22,997 nucleotides of DNA from CAZOWM01 sp964583615 (GTDB taxonomy: Bacteria > Spirochaetota > B62-G9 > DRHN01), in the NCBI GenBank assembly GCA_964583615.1, contig CAZOWM010000050.1, positions 1 to 22,997 on the forward strand, read 5' to 3'. Positions 1 to 8,684 of the stretch are shown here, piece after piece. A program made the translations under genes and the position numbers. How positions within the stretch are numbered: position 1 is the first letter of the stretch; the number at the start of each line of letters is the position of its first letter. The notes beneath the pieces were generated by a model, which saw only the letters and a program-made list of their open reading frames with translations, did no database searches and had not been told where the DNA came from.

Positions 1-65
1 TCGACTTGCATGCTTAAGACACGCCGCCAGCGTTCGTTCTGAGCCAGGATCAAACTCTCCGTAAT
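1..65 (-). rRNA. rrs: 16S rRNA gene, 5' end only (cut by window edge)
   Basis: The reverse complement of 39-58 reads AGAGTTTGATCCTGGCTCAG, the universal 16S start (E. coli positions 8-27), followed by an AACGAACGCTGGCGGC block and CATGCAAGTCGA at the edge. Counting seven bases back from AGAGTTTG puts the mature 5' end near 65. That boundary is by analogy to E. coli. Only the first helices are present, and the gene continues off the left edge. The TCTTAAGCATGCAAG run is like spirochaete 16S, a weak taxonomic hint. Confidence 0.97.
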
Positions 66-143
66 AAAGTATTTTCACTCATTTAGTTACTGAATCAGTG
101 GTTTAACTTTGTGAAAACCCCCCTCACGAATCCTGCTATTTAA

Positions 144-156
144 TTTTCAAAGAACA
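144..156 (-). promoter_or_regulatory. boxA antitermination site in the rRNA leader
   Basis: On the minus strand this reads TGTTCTTTGAAAA, essentially the canonical rRNA boxA bound by NusB/NusE (S10). It lies about 80 nt upstream of the 16S 5' end, a usual place for rrn antitermination. It is downstream of the terminator-like hairpin at 169-195, so it cannot have been transcribed when polymerase reaches that hairpin. Confidence 0.85.
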
Positions 157-168
157 TGTTCCATCGAT

Positions 169-195
169 AAAAAACCTTGAGCATGACACTCAAGG
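169..195 (-). terminator. terminator-like hairpin inside the rRNA leader
   Basis: The minus-strand RNA has a 7-bp perfect stem, CCTTGAG/CTCAAGG (195-189 with 181-175), a 7-nt loop, and six Ts (174-169). This is the form of an intrinsic terminator. It begins about 25 nt after the predicted start site of the 16S promoter, with no gene between. It could be a rRNA attenuator or the 3' end of a ~50-nt RNA; function is inferred. Confidence 0.7.
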
Positions 196-224
196 TAGTA
201 GAACCGACTCTAATAGGCATCCGA

Positions 225-253
225 AATATACCGTATCCCTACGCTAAAGTCAA
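225..253 (-). promoter_or_regulatory. rRNA operon promoter (sigma70-type)
   Basis: On the minus strand there is -35 TTGACT (253-248), a 17-bp spacer, and -10 TATATT (230-225), with transcription expected to start near 218-220. The DNA just upstream of the -35 (about 259-285) is nearly all A/T with T runs, like an UP element that binds the RNA polymerase alpha C-terminal domain. It points at the 16S gene and lies after the terminator of the upstream operon. Confidence 0.85.
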
Positions 254-292
254 GCGAAGATAAAAAAACTTTATAAAATCTTTGAAAAAGGC

Positions 293-320
293 AAAGAAAA
301 AGCCTCTTCTTTTAGAGGCT
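293..320 (-). terminator. Rho-independent terminator of the mre/rod operon
   Basis: On the minus strand the stem AGCCTC (320-315) pairs with GAGGCT (306-301) around an 8-nt loop and is followed by TTTTTCTTT (300-292). It lies ~110 nt after the stop of the radical SAM gene at 433 and just before the rRNA promoter, so it separates the two transcription units. Confidence 0.85.
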
Positions 321-432
321 TTCTACGGTATAAAGATCATTTGTTTATAAACCTGTTGCTCACCATACAGGACTATGTTACCCTATTTCCCGATAAAAGT
401 AAAGTATTTTATTTTAAATCTTCAGATTTTTT

Positions 433-2916
433 TCATCCAACAAAGGGGATGAGGTTTCCGTTTTCTACCTTCCATATCTTGACCCTCCTGATTCGCATGT
501 CCGTCCATTTTAATGTATCAGAATGCAAAACAGTCTTGATGCTGTTTTTTCCATGCAGTCTGAGAAAAACCGAATTCCCTTCTGCGACGTAAAACTGGTC
601 AGGAGTCTCATCTGCGACTTTTTTCCCGACAATCCCTTCGAAACACTCAACGAAAGATTCTGTTTGTTTCGCATTAGTTTCAATCCGATAATCATGAATA
701 AATTCGGAAGAGGCGACCGACTTGTTTACGAAAAATATCGCCGCCTTTCCGATTTTGATCCCATCGGGAAGGAGCTCATTGTACTTTTTTCTGAATGTGA
801 TTTCATCGATCGTACGGGTAAGAAAGACTTCTCCGATTTCATACTCGGATTCTATCCCCAGTGCGAGAGGAAAGGGGAGAATGAAACGGGGTTTTGGGTT
901 GAACCCCTTCGAATACTTATACGGAAGCCCTGCTGATTTTCCCACCCGTACAAGGAGCGTGAGAAGGTCGAGATGCGATATAAACCGGAAAAGGCCACGT
1001 TTGCAGAATCGAAATAAAACCTTTACCATATCCGGAGGACCGCTCACATCCCCTGTCCCACGAAAACGGGAACCCGACTCACGGAGTGCAGGTACAGGGA
1101 TGGGCTCGTTAAGGTGTTCTCCTGCACGGCGCGGTTTGATACTCTGTTCACACACTCCGCAGTGTGTACATTCGGAAAACAGACAATTTTCCGTCAATAT
1201 TCCGTCTTCCGCCCTGTGAAGCTCCTGTTCGAGCCACAGATTTCTCACCCCGGTGGAAACATAGTACCATGGAAGAGCCATGATTTCCTTTTGAAAATTG
1301 TGAAAGAGGTCTCCGTCGATCTTGTTCGTGTATAAGCTCCTTTCCCATATACTGAAATCGAACATCTCATCCCAGGAGCTGAATCGCTCACCCTGTGTAA
1401 AGGCATCATAGACCACACTTCCGATACTCCTGTCCCCCCGGGAAAGGATACCTTCAATAGCACTCATCTTTGGATTTTGAAATTTGATGCGAGCTCGAGA
1501 GCGCCGAAACCTGTCTTTTAGACCCTGAAGCATATCCATCGCCGTCTGCGGGTCGAGCTGACGCGCACGCTGAAGTGGTGTGTGAGGCTTCGGTACAAAA
1601 ACGGATATGTTCACGTTTATGGAAATTGACTTTGAGATCCCGACGAGCTCGGTAATGAGACGTGCAATGCTCTCTTCCTCATTTTGTGCCATTGGAACCC
1701 CGATCATGAAGTAGAGCTTTATGAGTTTCCATCCCATCCGTGAAACTTCGCAAATGATTGCTCTGAGCTGTTCTTCGTCCACTGGTTTGTTCAATTTCCT
1801 TCGAACGTTTCTGTCTGCACACTCGATCGCGAATGTGAGCCCGCTTTTTCTTACCTTATGTATCATGGCCAGTATATCGAGATTCGTACTGTTGACCCGT
1901 AAGGAGGGAAGAGAAATCGACACATTTTCTCCAGAAAAGCATGAATTGATAAGGGACACAACCTTGTGAAGCTCGGAATAGTCTCCAATGCTCAAAGAGA
2001 CCAAAGAGATTTCTTCGTATCCGGTGCTTTCCAGCGACTCTCTGACAATATCATATACATTACTCAGGCTTCTCTCTCTCACCGGTCTATAGGTGTACCC
2101 TGCTAAACAAAACCTGCACCCTGAGAGACATCCTCTGTTCACCTCAACCGCAATTCTGTCCTGAACGATCTTGAGGAGCGGCACGAGCGGTTTTCTGGGG
2201 AAGGGAAGCGCATCGAGGTCTGGCTCTATGTTTCTCCTGACGACCTTGTCCACATCCGTTACGAGATACCCCTGTTCCTTTTTCGTGCGGTACAGAGAAG
2301 GAACAAAAGTAAAATCAAAAAAGTTTACCCCTTCCAGCCTTTCCCTTCTCGTTTTTCCCCTCAGCTCCAGGTATTTGTCCAAAAAATCCATGAGCGCGCT
2401 TTCTCCGTCCCCGAGAAGAAACACATCGATAAAATCTGCAACCGGTTCAGGGTTGAACACTGCGGGTCCTCCCGCGATGACAAGCGGTGTGCTTTCGGTT
2501 CTATCCTTAGAAAACAGAGGGATGTTTCCGAGGTCGAGGATATTGAGGATATTCGTATAGAGAAGCTCGTACCCGATGGAGAAACCGATGATATCAAAAC
2601 GGTTCAGAGGAGTGTAGGTTTCCAGTGAGTAAAGGGGCAGATTCTTTTCACGAAGTTTTGTCTCGAAGTCGGGCCATGGAGCGAACACGCGTTCACAATA
2701 AAAGCGTTTTGACCTGTTGACTGTCTCATAGAGTATTTTCAGCCCAAGGTTCGACATTCCGATTTCGTAGAGATCGGGATAACAGAGTACCATGCGGAGT
2801 AAAACGGAACGCGGGTCCTTACGAATTATGTTGAGCTCATTTCCTATATAGCGGGCGGGTTTCATAACATCGGGAAGAAACGATTCTACCTCTTCGGGAA
2901 ACAGGGGGTGCATCAC
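433..2916 (-). CDS. Radical SAM protein fused to DUF2344 (TIGR03960/TIGR03936 type)
   Basis: A large cytoplasmic two-part protein of unknown reaction. The N-terminal ~230 residues look like a B12-binding-type (Rossmann) domain without an obvious cobalamin His. A radical SAM core follows, with the cluster motif CLSGCRFC (Cys 263, 267, 270), which binds the 4Fe-4S cluster and S-adenosylmethionine. A small Cys group (CLFSECTHCGVC) precedes the C-terminal DUF2344 domain (roughly residues 620-800, starting near MVKVLFRFCKRG). The fusion is known in spirochaetes, Firmicutes and others, often beside cell-shape or RNase G genes; no substrate is established. The GTG at 2916 overlaps the rodA stop as GTGA and has AGGAG nine bases upstream. 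The next codon, ATG at 2913, is the alternative start. It is the last gene of the operon. Confidence 0.9.
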   Translation of the reverse strand: MMHPLFPEEVESFLPDVMKPARYIGNELNIIRKDPRSVLLRMVLCYPDLYEIGMSNLGLKILYETVNRSKRFYCERVFAPWPDFETKLREKNLPLYSLETYTPLNRFDIIGFSIGYELLYTNILNILDLGNIPLFSKDRTESTPLVIAGGPAVFNPEPVADFIDVFLLGDGESALMDFLDKYLELRGKTRRERLEGVNFFDFTFVPSLYRTKKEQGYLVTDVDKVVRRNIEPDLDALPFPRKPLVPLLKIVQDRIAVEVNRGCLSGCRFCLAGYTYRPVRERSLSNVYDIVRESLESTGYEEISLVSLSIGDYSELHKVVSLINSCFSGENVSISLPSLRVNSTNLDILAMIHKVRKSGLTFAIECADRNVRRKLNKPVDEEQLRAIICEVSRMGWKLIKLYFMIGVPMAQNEEESIARLITELVGISKSISINVNISVFVPKPHTPLQRARQLDPQTAMDMLQGLKDRFRRSRARIKFQNPKMSAIEGILSRGDRSIGSVVYDAFTQGERFSSWDEMFDFSIWERSLYTNKIDGDLFHNFQKEIMALPWYYVSTGVRNLWLEQELHRAEDGILTENCLFSECTHCGVCEQSIKPRRAGEHLNEPIPVPALRESGSRFRGTGDVSGPPDMVKVLFRFCKRGLFRFISHLDLLTLLVRVGKSAGLPYKYSKGFNPKPRFILPFPLALGIESEYEIGEVFLTRTIDEITFRKKYNELLPDGIKIGKAAIFFVNKSVASSEFIHDYRIETNAKQTESFVECFEGIVGKKVADETPDQFYVAEGNSVFLRLHGKNSIKTVLHSDTLKWTDMRIRRVKIWKVENGNLIPFVG

Positions 2917-4232
2917 CTGCTGTATCTCCTCATTTCTATATTGTAGAGTATGGCTGTTGCTGCGATGCTCGTCAAAAGGAATGAACCGCCATAACTCATG
3001 AATGGAAGTGGAATCCCTGTCACCGGCATAATCCCTATCGTCATACCGATGTTTATGATGATGTGAAAGAGAAACATGCCGACGATTCCCGCAGCCACAA
3101 GGCTCCCGAAAAGATCTTTTGAATCGTTAATAATCGTGATCCCCCGATAGAGAAAAAGCGCATACAGGGCGAGGAGAAAAAATGCACCTATGAATCCCCA
3201 TTCTTCCGCAAAAATCGAAAAGATAAAATCAGTGCTTCTTTCCGGAAGAAAACCGAGCTGACTCTGTGTACCGCCCAGTAACCCCTTGCCGAAGAAGCCC
3301 CCGGCTCCAACAGCGATTTTGGACTGGATGATATTGTATCCAGCACCGTACGGATCGATAGTGGGCTTGAGAAAAACAATCAGACGCTCCACCTGATAGG
3401 GTTTCAGCAGACGGCTGAAAAACGCGGAGAGAATCAGCCCGGAGAAAAAGATCAAAAAAATCTTTGTAGACTTCAGTATGAAATCTTTCCTCAAAAGTTT
3501 GTGAAGAATAAAAGAAATGACTGTGAGTATCCCAAACATGAGCGCAATGATGAGAATAGCCTTTGGGTCATTGAGCATCTGAAGGAAAGCGAGAGAAGAC
3601 GACTGCACAAGAGTGCTGAATGTGGTCAAAAGCGGCAGCGCGATAGCGATCCCCAATACAGTGAGCATGGAAAGAAAATGCGCCACCTTGATGCCTCCGA
3701 AGTAAAGCATCACAATCCCAATCGGCAGGTAAACGAGTGCGGTTCCGAAATCCGGCTGGAGTACAATAAGCCCAAGCGGCACAATTACAATAATGAGTGC
3801 GATCACCACATGTACAATCTTTTTTATTTCTTCTCCGGTTCTCTCAAGATACTTTGCGAGCATTAGTATTGTGCAAATCTTCACAAACTCAGAAGGCTGA
3901 AATCCAAAACCGCCGATAACCGTGATCCAGCTCTTCGCCCCCCTCACCCGCTTTCCAAAAAAGAGGGTAATAACGAGGATTAATATGCTGCAAATGTAAA
4001 TGATAAACGCGTATTCTCCCAGTTTTTGATAATGCACGAAGAGAAGCAGTATGAAAATCGCAATCCCGGTAATTGCCCAGTAGATCTGCTTTATGTGCTG
4101 TTTCTCAACTCCTCTGCTCCCGCCCGCGCCGCTGGTCACACTGTATATAGTCAGAATGCCAAGCGCGGTGAGAGTGAGAAAAGACAAAAGGAGCCCAAAA
4201 TCAACCTTAAAAGGTCGCACCCCGTGCTGCAT
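2913..4232 (-). CDS. rodA: RodA, SEDS-family peptidoglycan glycosyltransferase
   Basis: Polytopic inner-membrane glycosyltransferase that polymerises lipid II during cell elongation, together with PBP2. SEDS signatures are present: QPDFGTAL at 159-166, ERSTDFIFSIFAEEWG near 331-346 (Asp335 matches the essential Asp of E. coli RodA), and the C-terminal PVTGIPLPFMSYGGS. At 439 residues it is longer than E. coli RodA (~370). The extra length is mostly a segment around 205-275 that looks like one additional pair of hydrophobic helices. It starts 15 nt after mrdA stops, with a GGGTG-type ribosome site, and its stop overlaps the radical SAM gene start. Confidence 0.95.
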   Translation of the reverse strand: MQHGVRPFKVDFGLLLSFLTLTALGILTIYSVTSGAGGSRGVEKQHIKQIYWAITGIAIFILLLFVHYQKLGEYAFIIYICSILILVITLFFGKRVRGAKSWITVIGGFGFQPSEFVKICTILMLAKYLERTGEEIKKIVHVVIALIIVIVPLGLIVLQPDFGTALVYLPIGIVMLYFGGIKVAHFLSMLTVLGIAIALPLLTTFSTLVQSSSLAFLQMLNDPKAILIIALMFGILTVISFILHKLLRKDFILKSTKIFLIFFSGLILSAFFSRLLKPYQVERLIVFLKPTIDPYGAGYNIIQSKIAVGAGGFFGKGLLGGTQSQLGFLPERSTDFIFSIFAEEWGFIGAFFLLALYALFLYRGITIINDSKDLFGSLVAAGIVGMFLFHIIINIGMTIGIMPVTGIPLPFMSYGGSFLLTSIAATAILYNIEMRRYSR

Positions 4233-4247
4233 ATTTTTTTCACCCGT

Positions 4248-6140
4248 TCAATCGGTTATCATATCTGCATCCGCTTTGCGGTTGCGGTATATTTCCGCTC
4301 TCTTTTTCCAGATATTCCTTCTGGCGGTTTCTTGATTACAGTTCCCGAAAATTGATTCCAGTATTTCAGACACGAGCGGTGCTGCGGACACACTCCCTGC
4401 ACCCCCGTGCTCCACGATGGCAGTTACAGAGATCACCTCGTCTTCATCGGTGGCGTCAAAGGGTGCAAATGCGGTATAAAGCGAGTGTGTCTCTTCGGCG
4501 CCCGCAGTTTCTGCACTGCTCGTTTTGCCGGCAGGATTTGTGGACATGACTGCGCCCCCCCACCGTGCGGTGCCTTCTACTACTACATCTCTCATGGCAG
4601 AAACGATGAAATCAAAATGTTTCTTATCGATGGAGCTTTTAACAAGAACCTCAGGATTCCTTTTATAGATCAACTCATCGCTCTTTGCAGAACGTATTTC
4701 AGACACTATGTAGGGCTGAAACAGCGTACCTTTGTTTGCAATCATATTCGTAAAACAGTTCATTTGAAGCAGCGTCACGAGAATGTAGCCCTGTCCGATG
4801 GCCATATTGAGTGTATCACCATCATACCAGATATCTTCAACATTTTTCCTCTTCCAGTCCGGATCCGGCACAATACCTTCAAGTTCCCCGATAAGATCGA
4901 TTTTTGTGGGCTTCCCGAATCCGAGCATATTCGCATAATTTGCAATGACATCCGGACCGAGTACGAGAGCAGCCTGATAGAAATAGGAATCACATGAGTG
5001 TACGATGGCATGATAAAGGTCGACTTTCCCGTGATTTGTCCAGCAGGCAAAAAAACGGTTCCCGAGCTGATATCCCCCACCGCACACGAACTGCTTCGTC
5101 GGAGGGATGGCCTCCGTATCGAGCACTGCAAGCGCAACAACGAGCTTGAAAATCGAGCCTGCGGGATATTGAGCCTGAATTGCCCGGTTGAGAAAAGGTT
5201 TTCTCTTATCAAGGATAAGGCTCTTGAATGCAGTTTTGTTCTGCTGCGAAGAGAAGAGGTTTGGATCGTATCGCGGGTACGAAACCAGTGCGAGTATTTC
5301 TCCCGTACGGGGCCGAGAGACTACAACCGATCCTATTCGCTCGCCAAGCGCCTTTTCTGCGATCTCCTGGATACGGCTGTCTGCCGTGAGCACCACGTTG
5401 TTGCCGGGAACAGGCTCCGCACCACTGTCAATAATTTCCGCCGTGACCTGATTTGTTGCATCAACGATACGCCGCACATAGCCGTCTCTTCCTTTCAGTT
5501 CCAGGTCATACACCTTTTCGACACCGCTCTTTCCAACGACACTTTCCAGGTTATAGCCTTTTTCCTTTTTCTCGAGAAGCTCTCTTTCACTGATCATTCC
5601 CACATATCCGATTACATGTGAGAGCATATCCTGCTGAGGGTATATGCGCACCGGTTTACTTTTCCAGTAAACACCTGGGAAATCCCTGTTATGCTCTGCG
5701 AGGAAAACAACCGTTTCAAAAGGAATATCCGTACGCAGAACCTGGCTGTCGTAAGCGGAACGGATTTTCTGGTTGACAATCTCAAGAATCTCCTCTTTCG
5801 GCATCTCTAAAAGGAGTGCAAGCCTTTCGATCAACTGTTCCCTCTCTTCGTTGTCTTCAGGAAGGTTCTGCGGCACGATAATCACGGCAAAGGATCTTCT
5901 ATTATGTGCAAACACCGTCTCTTTTTTCGAATCGTAGACCACTCCTCTGAGCGCTGACAAAATTGAAAACTGCTCTCTATTCGTTTTTGCCCTCAATTCA
6001 TAATCTGGCCCCTGTACAATCTGAAGGGAAAACAGCACTGCAATGAACACGGCAATAAAGATGATCGGTACGGCGGAAAATACATACAGCCTCTTTTTCA
6101 ATTCATCGTCTCTATGTACTTTCCGTGGAATCAGTGGCAT
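4248..6140 (-). CDS. mrdA: PBP2-type peptidoglycan transpeptidase
   Basis: Class B penicillin-binding protein that cross-links lateral-wall peptidoglycan in the RodA-PBP2 elongasome. It has a short cytoplasmic N-terminus, one membrane segment (about 19-40), a dimerisation/pedestal domain, and the periplasmic transpeptidase. Active-site motifs are SIFK (Ser329 nucleophile, Lys332) and SCD (382-384, the SxD form usual in PBP2). The third motif is KTS (539-541), where almost all relatives have KTG. The AGC serine codon differs from a GGC glycine codon by one base. Length (630) is normal. Only one base separates the mreD stop from its ATG, implying coupled translation. Confidence 0.95.
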   Translation of the reverse strand: MPLIPRKVHRDDELKKRLYVFSAVPIIFIAVFIAVLFSLQIVQGPDYELRAKTNREQFSILSALRGVVYDSKKETVFAHNRRSFAVIIVPQNLPEDNEEREQLIERLALLLEMPKEEILEIVNQKIRSAYDSQVLRTDIPFETVVFLAEHNRDFPGVYWKSKPVRIYPQQDMLSHVIGYVGMISERELLEKKEKGYNLESVVGKSGVEKVYDLELKGRDGYVRRIVDATNQVTAEIIDSGAEPVPGNNVVLTADSRIQEIAEKALGERIGSVVVSRPRTGEILALVSYPRYDPNLFSSQQNKTAFKSLILDKRKPFLNRAIQAQYPAGSIFKLVVALAVLDTEAIPPTKQFVCGGGYQLGNRFFACWTNHGKVDLYHAIVHSCDSYFYQAALVLGPDVIANYANMLGFGKPTKIDLIGELEGIVPDPDWKRKNVEDIWYDGDTLNMAIGQGYILVTLLQMNCFTNMIANKGTLFQPYIVSEIRSAKSDELIYKRNPEVLVKSSIDKKHFDFIVSAMRDVVVEGTARWGGAVMSTNPAGKTSSAETAGAEETHSLYTAFAPFDATDEDEVISVTAIVEHGGAGSVSAAPLVSEILESIFGNCNQETARRNIWKKRAEIYRNRKADADMITD

Positions 6141-6141
6141 A

Positions 6142-6636
6142 CTATTTTACGACTTTTGCCTCTATTTTCGTAATGATGAAGTATAATACTGGCGATATCA
6201 GGCTGTTCAGCACTGCCTCCAGAAACACCTTTCCCTGCACGAAGTATCCAAAATAACCGGGCTTGAGGAAGAGGGCGGCAAACATGCTGAGCACAACGGC
6301 CTTTATGATTGTGACGAAAAAGAGAAGCGAGATGGTGAGCACAATGCTGTTTCCGAATATCTTCTGTCCTACCACCCCGACACCGTACCCGATCAGCGTG
6401 AATGTAAACGCGGATATCCCCAATAAACCCGCCGGGGGTATAAGATCAATAACCAGTCCTGTGATAAAACCGATGACCTGTCCGGGAAGTGGTCCGAGAA
6501 TAAGTGCGGATAGGCTTACCATAATGAGCAGTAAATCAGGACTCACCCCCCGTATTCCAATGTTCTCGTAAAACGGTGCGGACTGGAGAAAAATAAAACC
6601 AATGATGAAAACAATAAAAACGATGTACTTCTTCAC
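6142..6636 (-). CDS. mreD: MreD, rod shape-determining membrane protein
   Basis: Small (164 residues), very hydrophobic protein with about five membrane helices, the usual form of MreD, which links MreC and the PBP2/RodA pair in the elongasome. The family is poorly conserved; identification rests on size, hydropathy, the segment around GPLPGQVIGFITGLVIDL (typical of MreD), and position between mreC and mrdA. The start is GTG at 6636, 4 nt after the mreC stop, with a GGAAGAG-like ribosome site inside the end of mreC. Confidence 0.9.
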   Translation of the reverse strand: MKKYIVFIVFIIGFIFLQSAPFYENIGIRGVSPDLLLIMVSLSALILGPLPGQVIGFITGLVIDLIPPAGLLGISAFTFTLIGYGVGVVGQKIFGNSIVLTISLLFFVTIIKAVVLSMFAALFLKPGYFGYFVQGKVFLEAVLNSLISPVLYFIITKIEAKVVK

Positions 6637-6640
6637 TGAG

Positions 6641-7507
6641 TTACTCTTCCTCGAAAAGTGTGTTGAAATCCCCGATCACTGCCTTGGTAATAATATAGAC
6701 CTCCTCGAGGCGCCCCAAATCGACTTTCGGCTGCACCATGGCTTCCTGAAAGATGCCGTATCGCTTCTTTGATACTGAGACAACCTCGCCGATGAGGATC
6801 CCTTTCGGAAAAACCCCTCCCATCCCGGAAGTCACCACAGTATTCCCATACTGTATATCCACCCTTCTGTCGATGTATTGAAGAATACAGTTCTCCGACA
6901 GGGGGCTCTGGCCGACAAGGAGCCCGGAGTATCTCGAATTTTTCAACATCGCCCCAATATAACTTGTCTGCTCTATGAGCGGATGAATCCGAGAAGAATA
7001 CGTCTGTACGTCTATGACCTTTCCCACGACACACTTCTCGTTGTCCTGATAGGCGACAACGGGCATCCATTTTTTGATACCTGAAGAATTCCCCCGGTTA
7101 ACGATAAGGGTTTTATAGAAATTCTGCGGGGATTTTGCCACAATTTCGGCAATGACCGTTTCATACTCCATTTCAGACTGAACGCCGATCAACCGTCTGA
7201 GACGCTCATTTTCTCTTTTTATTTCATCAAATTCGAACTGAGTCCTTTCATACTCCTCGAGCAGTTTTTTCGTCTGCGCAAGCTCTTCTTTGAGGTATTT
7301 GTTGTGTTTAATGCTGGAAAAAAAATCCTTTACAAAGGTAATCGTACTGACACCTGCCCATTGAAAGGGGTAGAACACGGAGAACGCGAGGGATTTGAAC
7401 TGAATGGTGATTTTATTCTGAGAAAACCCCATGAGGGCAAATGAAATAAACAAAAGCACCAGTAACACAACAAGGATTTTGAAGTGCGTTGAACGTATAT
7501 CACTCAT
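6641..7507 (-). CDS. mreC: MreC, rod shape-determining protein
   Basis: Bitopic membrane protein whose periplasmic part scaffolds and activates PBP2/RodA. It has a short cytoplasmic N-terminus, a membrane helix at about 9-29, a coiled coil at about 65-112 (rich in E, K, L and Q with heptad spacing), then the two-barrel MreC domain with conserved patterns such as NRGNSSGIKKWMPVVA and VVTSGMGGVFPKGILIGEV. The ATG at 7507 is preferred because GGA lies seven bases upstream. A GTG directly before it (7510) is also possible. The ATG overlaps the stop of a 28-codon upstream ORF as TGATG. Confidence 0.95.
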   Translation of the reverse strand: MSDIRSTHFKILVVLLVLLFISFALMGFSQNKITIQFKSLAFSVFYPFQWAGVSTITFVKDFFSSIKHNKYLKEELAQTKKLLEEYERTQFEFDEIKRENERLRRLIGVQSEMEYETVIAEIVAKSPQNFYKTLIVNRGNSSGIKKWMPVVAYQDNEKCVVGKVIDVQTYSSRIHPLIEQTSYIGAMLKNSRYSGLLVGQSPLSENCILQYIDRRVDIQYGNTVVTSGMGGVFPKGILIGEVVSVSKKRYGIFQEAMVQPKVDLGRLEEVYIITKAVIGDFNTLFEEE

Positions 7508-7631
7508 CACTCTTTCCGGATTTTTCGGCTGTGTTTTGTCCCCTCCTGGATAGGGAAAAATGAGACCGGAAAGCTCAACACTTTTTTACGCATCACTTTC
7601 CGTGAGGTATGTTGATATAATAGATCATATT
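7508..7631 (-). other. mreB-mreC gap with a possible 28-codon upstream ORF
   Basis: This 124-nt gap is the longest inside the elongasome operon. On the minus strand an ATG at 7591 opens a 28-codon frame (beginning MRKKVLSFPVSFF) whose TGA overlaps the mreC ATG as TGATG. Its ribosome site (GGAAAG two bases before ATG) is too close to be convincing. An AGGAGGGG lies inside this frame about 30 nt before mreC, without a properly spaced start of its own. It may be a translational-coupling leader or chance. Confidence 0.3.
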
Positions 7632-8651
7632 TCAGTGCACGTTTTTAATATATTTCAATTCCTCGAGAACCTTTCCTGTTCCGAGAACCACACATGTCAG
7701 CGGATTTTCAGCCAGGATGACGGGAACACCCGTTTCCTTACTGATCAATTTCGGAAATCCTCTCAAAAGCGACCCCCCACCTGTCAGGACGATTCCACGT
7801 TCAACGATATCCGCAGCAAGTTCCGGCGGTGTCTGGTCGAGCGTCTTCTTGATTTCTTCGAGCACCATGTTCGTGGGCTCCTGCAGCGCTTCACGAATTT
7901 CTACAGAATCAAGAGTCAGAATTCTCGGGAGTCCGGATATCGAATCCCTGCCCCGTATCTCAACCGTGTGTACCTCCTTCTCCGGGTATACATTTCCGAT
8001 GGTGATCTTCACCTCTTCCGCGGTCCGCTCACCGATGACAAGATTGTGTATCTTTTTCATGTGGTTGATAATCGCTTCGTCGAATTCGTCACCACCTATC
8101 CGAATTGCACTCGTGATCACCATACCTCCAAGCGAAATCACCGAGATCTCCGAGGTTCCTCCACCGATATCGATCACCATGTTCCCGGCAGGCTCCTGAA
8201 TTGGAATATTCGCCCCGATTGCTGCTGCAAGAGATTCTTCAATAAGGTAGATCTCTCGAGCGCCGGCCTGTTCGGCCGATTCACGTACCGCACGCTTTTC
8301 GACCTCGGTTATACAGGAGGGAACCCCTATGACAACCCGCGGCTTCACGAGTGCTTTTCGATTGTGTATCTTCTGAAAAAAGTATTTGATCATCTTCTCA
8401 ACAGTTTCAAAGTCCGATATAACGCCATCCTTCATCGGGCGTATTGCGATAATCTCTCCCGGTGTCCTCCCCAGCATCCTTTTCGCTTCTTGGCCAAGTG
8501 CAAGTACCTTTTTCGTCGCACTGTGCACAGCAACAACCGATGGTTCTGACAGCACAATCCCCTGTCCTCTCACAAGCACGAGGGTATTTGACGTTCCCAG
8601 ATCGATACCGATATCATTGGAAAATGAGCCCCAAAACTTGCCAAAAGCCAT
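7632..8651 (-). CDS. mreB: MreB, actin-like rod shape protein
   Basis: Bacterial actin homologue that polymerises on the inner membrane face and directs lateral wall synthesis. Actin-fold nucleotide motifs are intact: phosphate-1 GIDLGTSNT near 14-22, phosphate-2 VIDIGGGTSE near 155, and adenosine motif LTGGGSLLRG near 284. The ATG at 8651 is chosen over the more upstream GTG at 8678 because GAGGAG sits six bases before it and the protein then starts MAFGKFWGSFS, a normal MreB N-terminus (339 residues). It lies 33 nt after the TPR gene. Confidence 0.97.
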   Translation of the reverse strand: MAFGKFWGSFSNDIGIDLGTSNTLVLVRGQGIVLSEPSVVAVHSATKKVLALGQEAKRMLGRTPGEIIAIRPMKDGVISDFETVEKMIKYFFQKIHNRKALVKPRVVIGVPSCITEVEKRAVRESAEQAGAREIYLIEESLAAAIGANIPIQEPAGNMVIDIGGGTSEISVISLGGMVITSAIRIGGDEFDEAIINHMKKIHNLVIGERTAEEVKITIGNVYPEKEVHTVEIRGRDSISGLPRILTLDSVEIREALQEPTNMVLEEIKKTLDQTPPELAADIVERGIVLTGGGSLLRGFPKLISKETGVPVILAENPLTCVVLGTGKVLEELKYIKNVH

Positions 8652-8684
8652 ACGGATCTCCTCTTCTTTTCCGAGCACTTATGT

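Noticed and set aside
7560..8549. Long plus-strand open frame opposite mreB.
   Set aside because: It is antisense to a fully conserved mreB; the open frame is a codon-bias shadow.
8652..8678. GTG at 8678 as the mreB start.
   Set aside because: It would add nine residues that encode the ribosome site itself; the ATG at 8651 has GAGGAG at ideal spacing and a normal MreB N-terminus.
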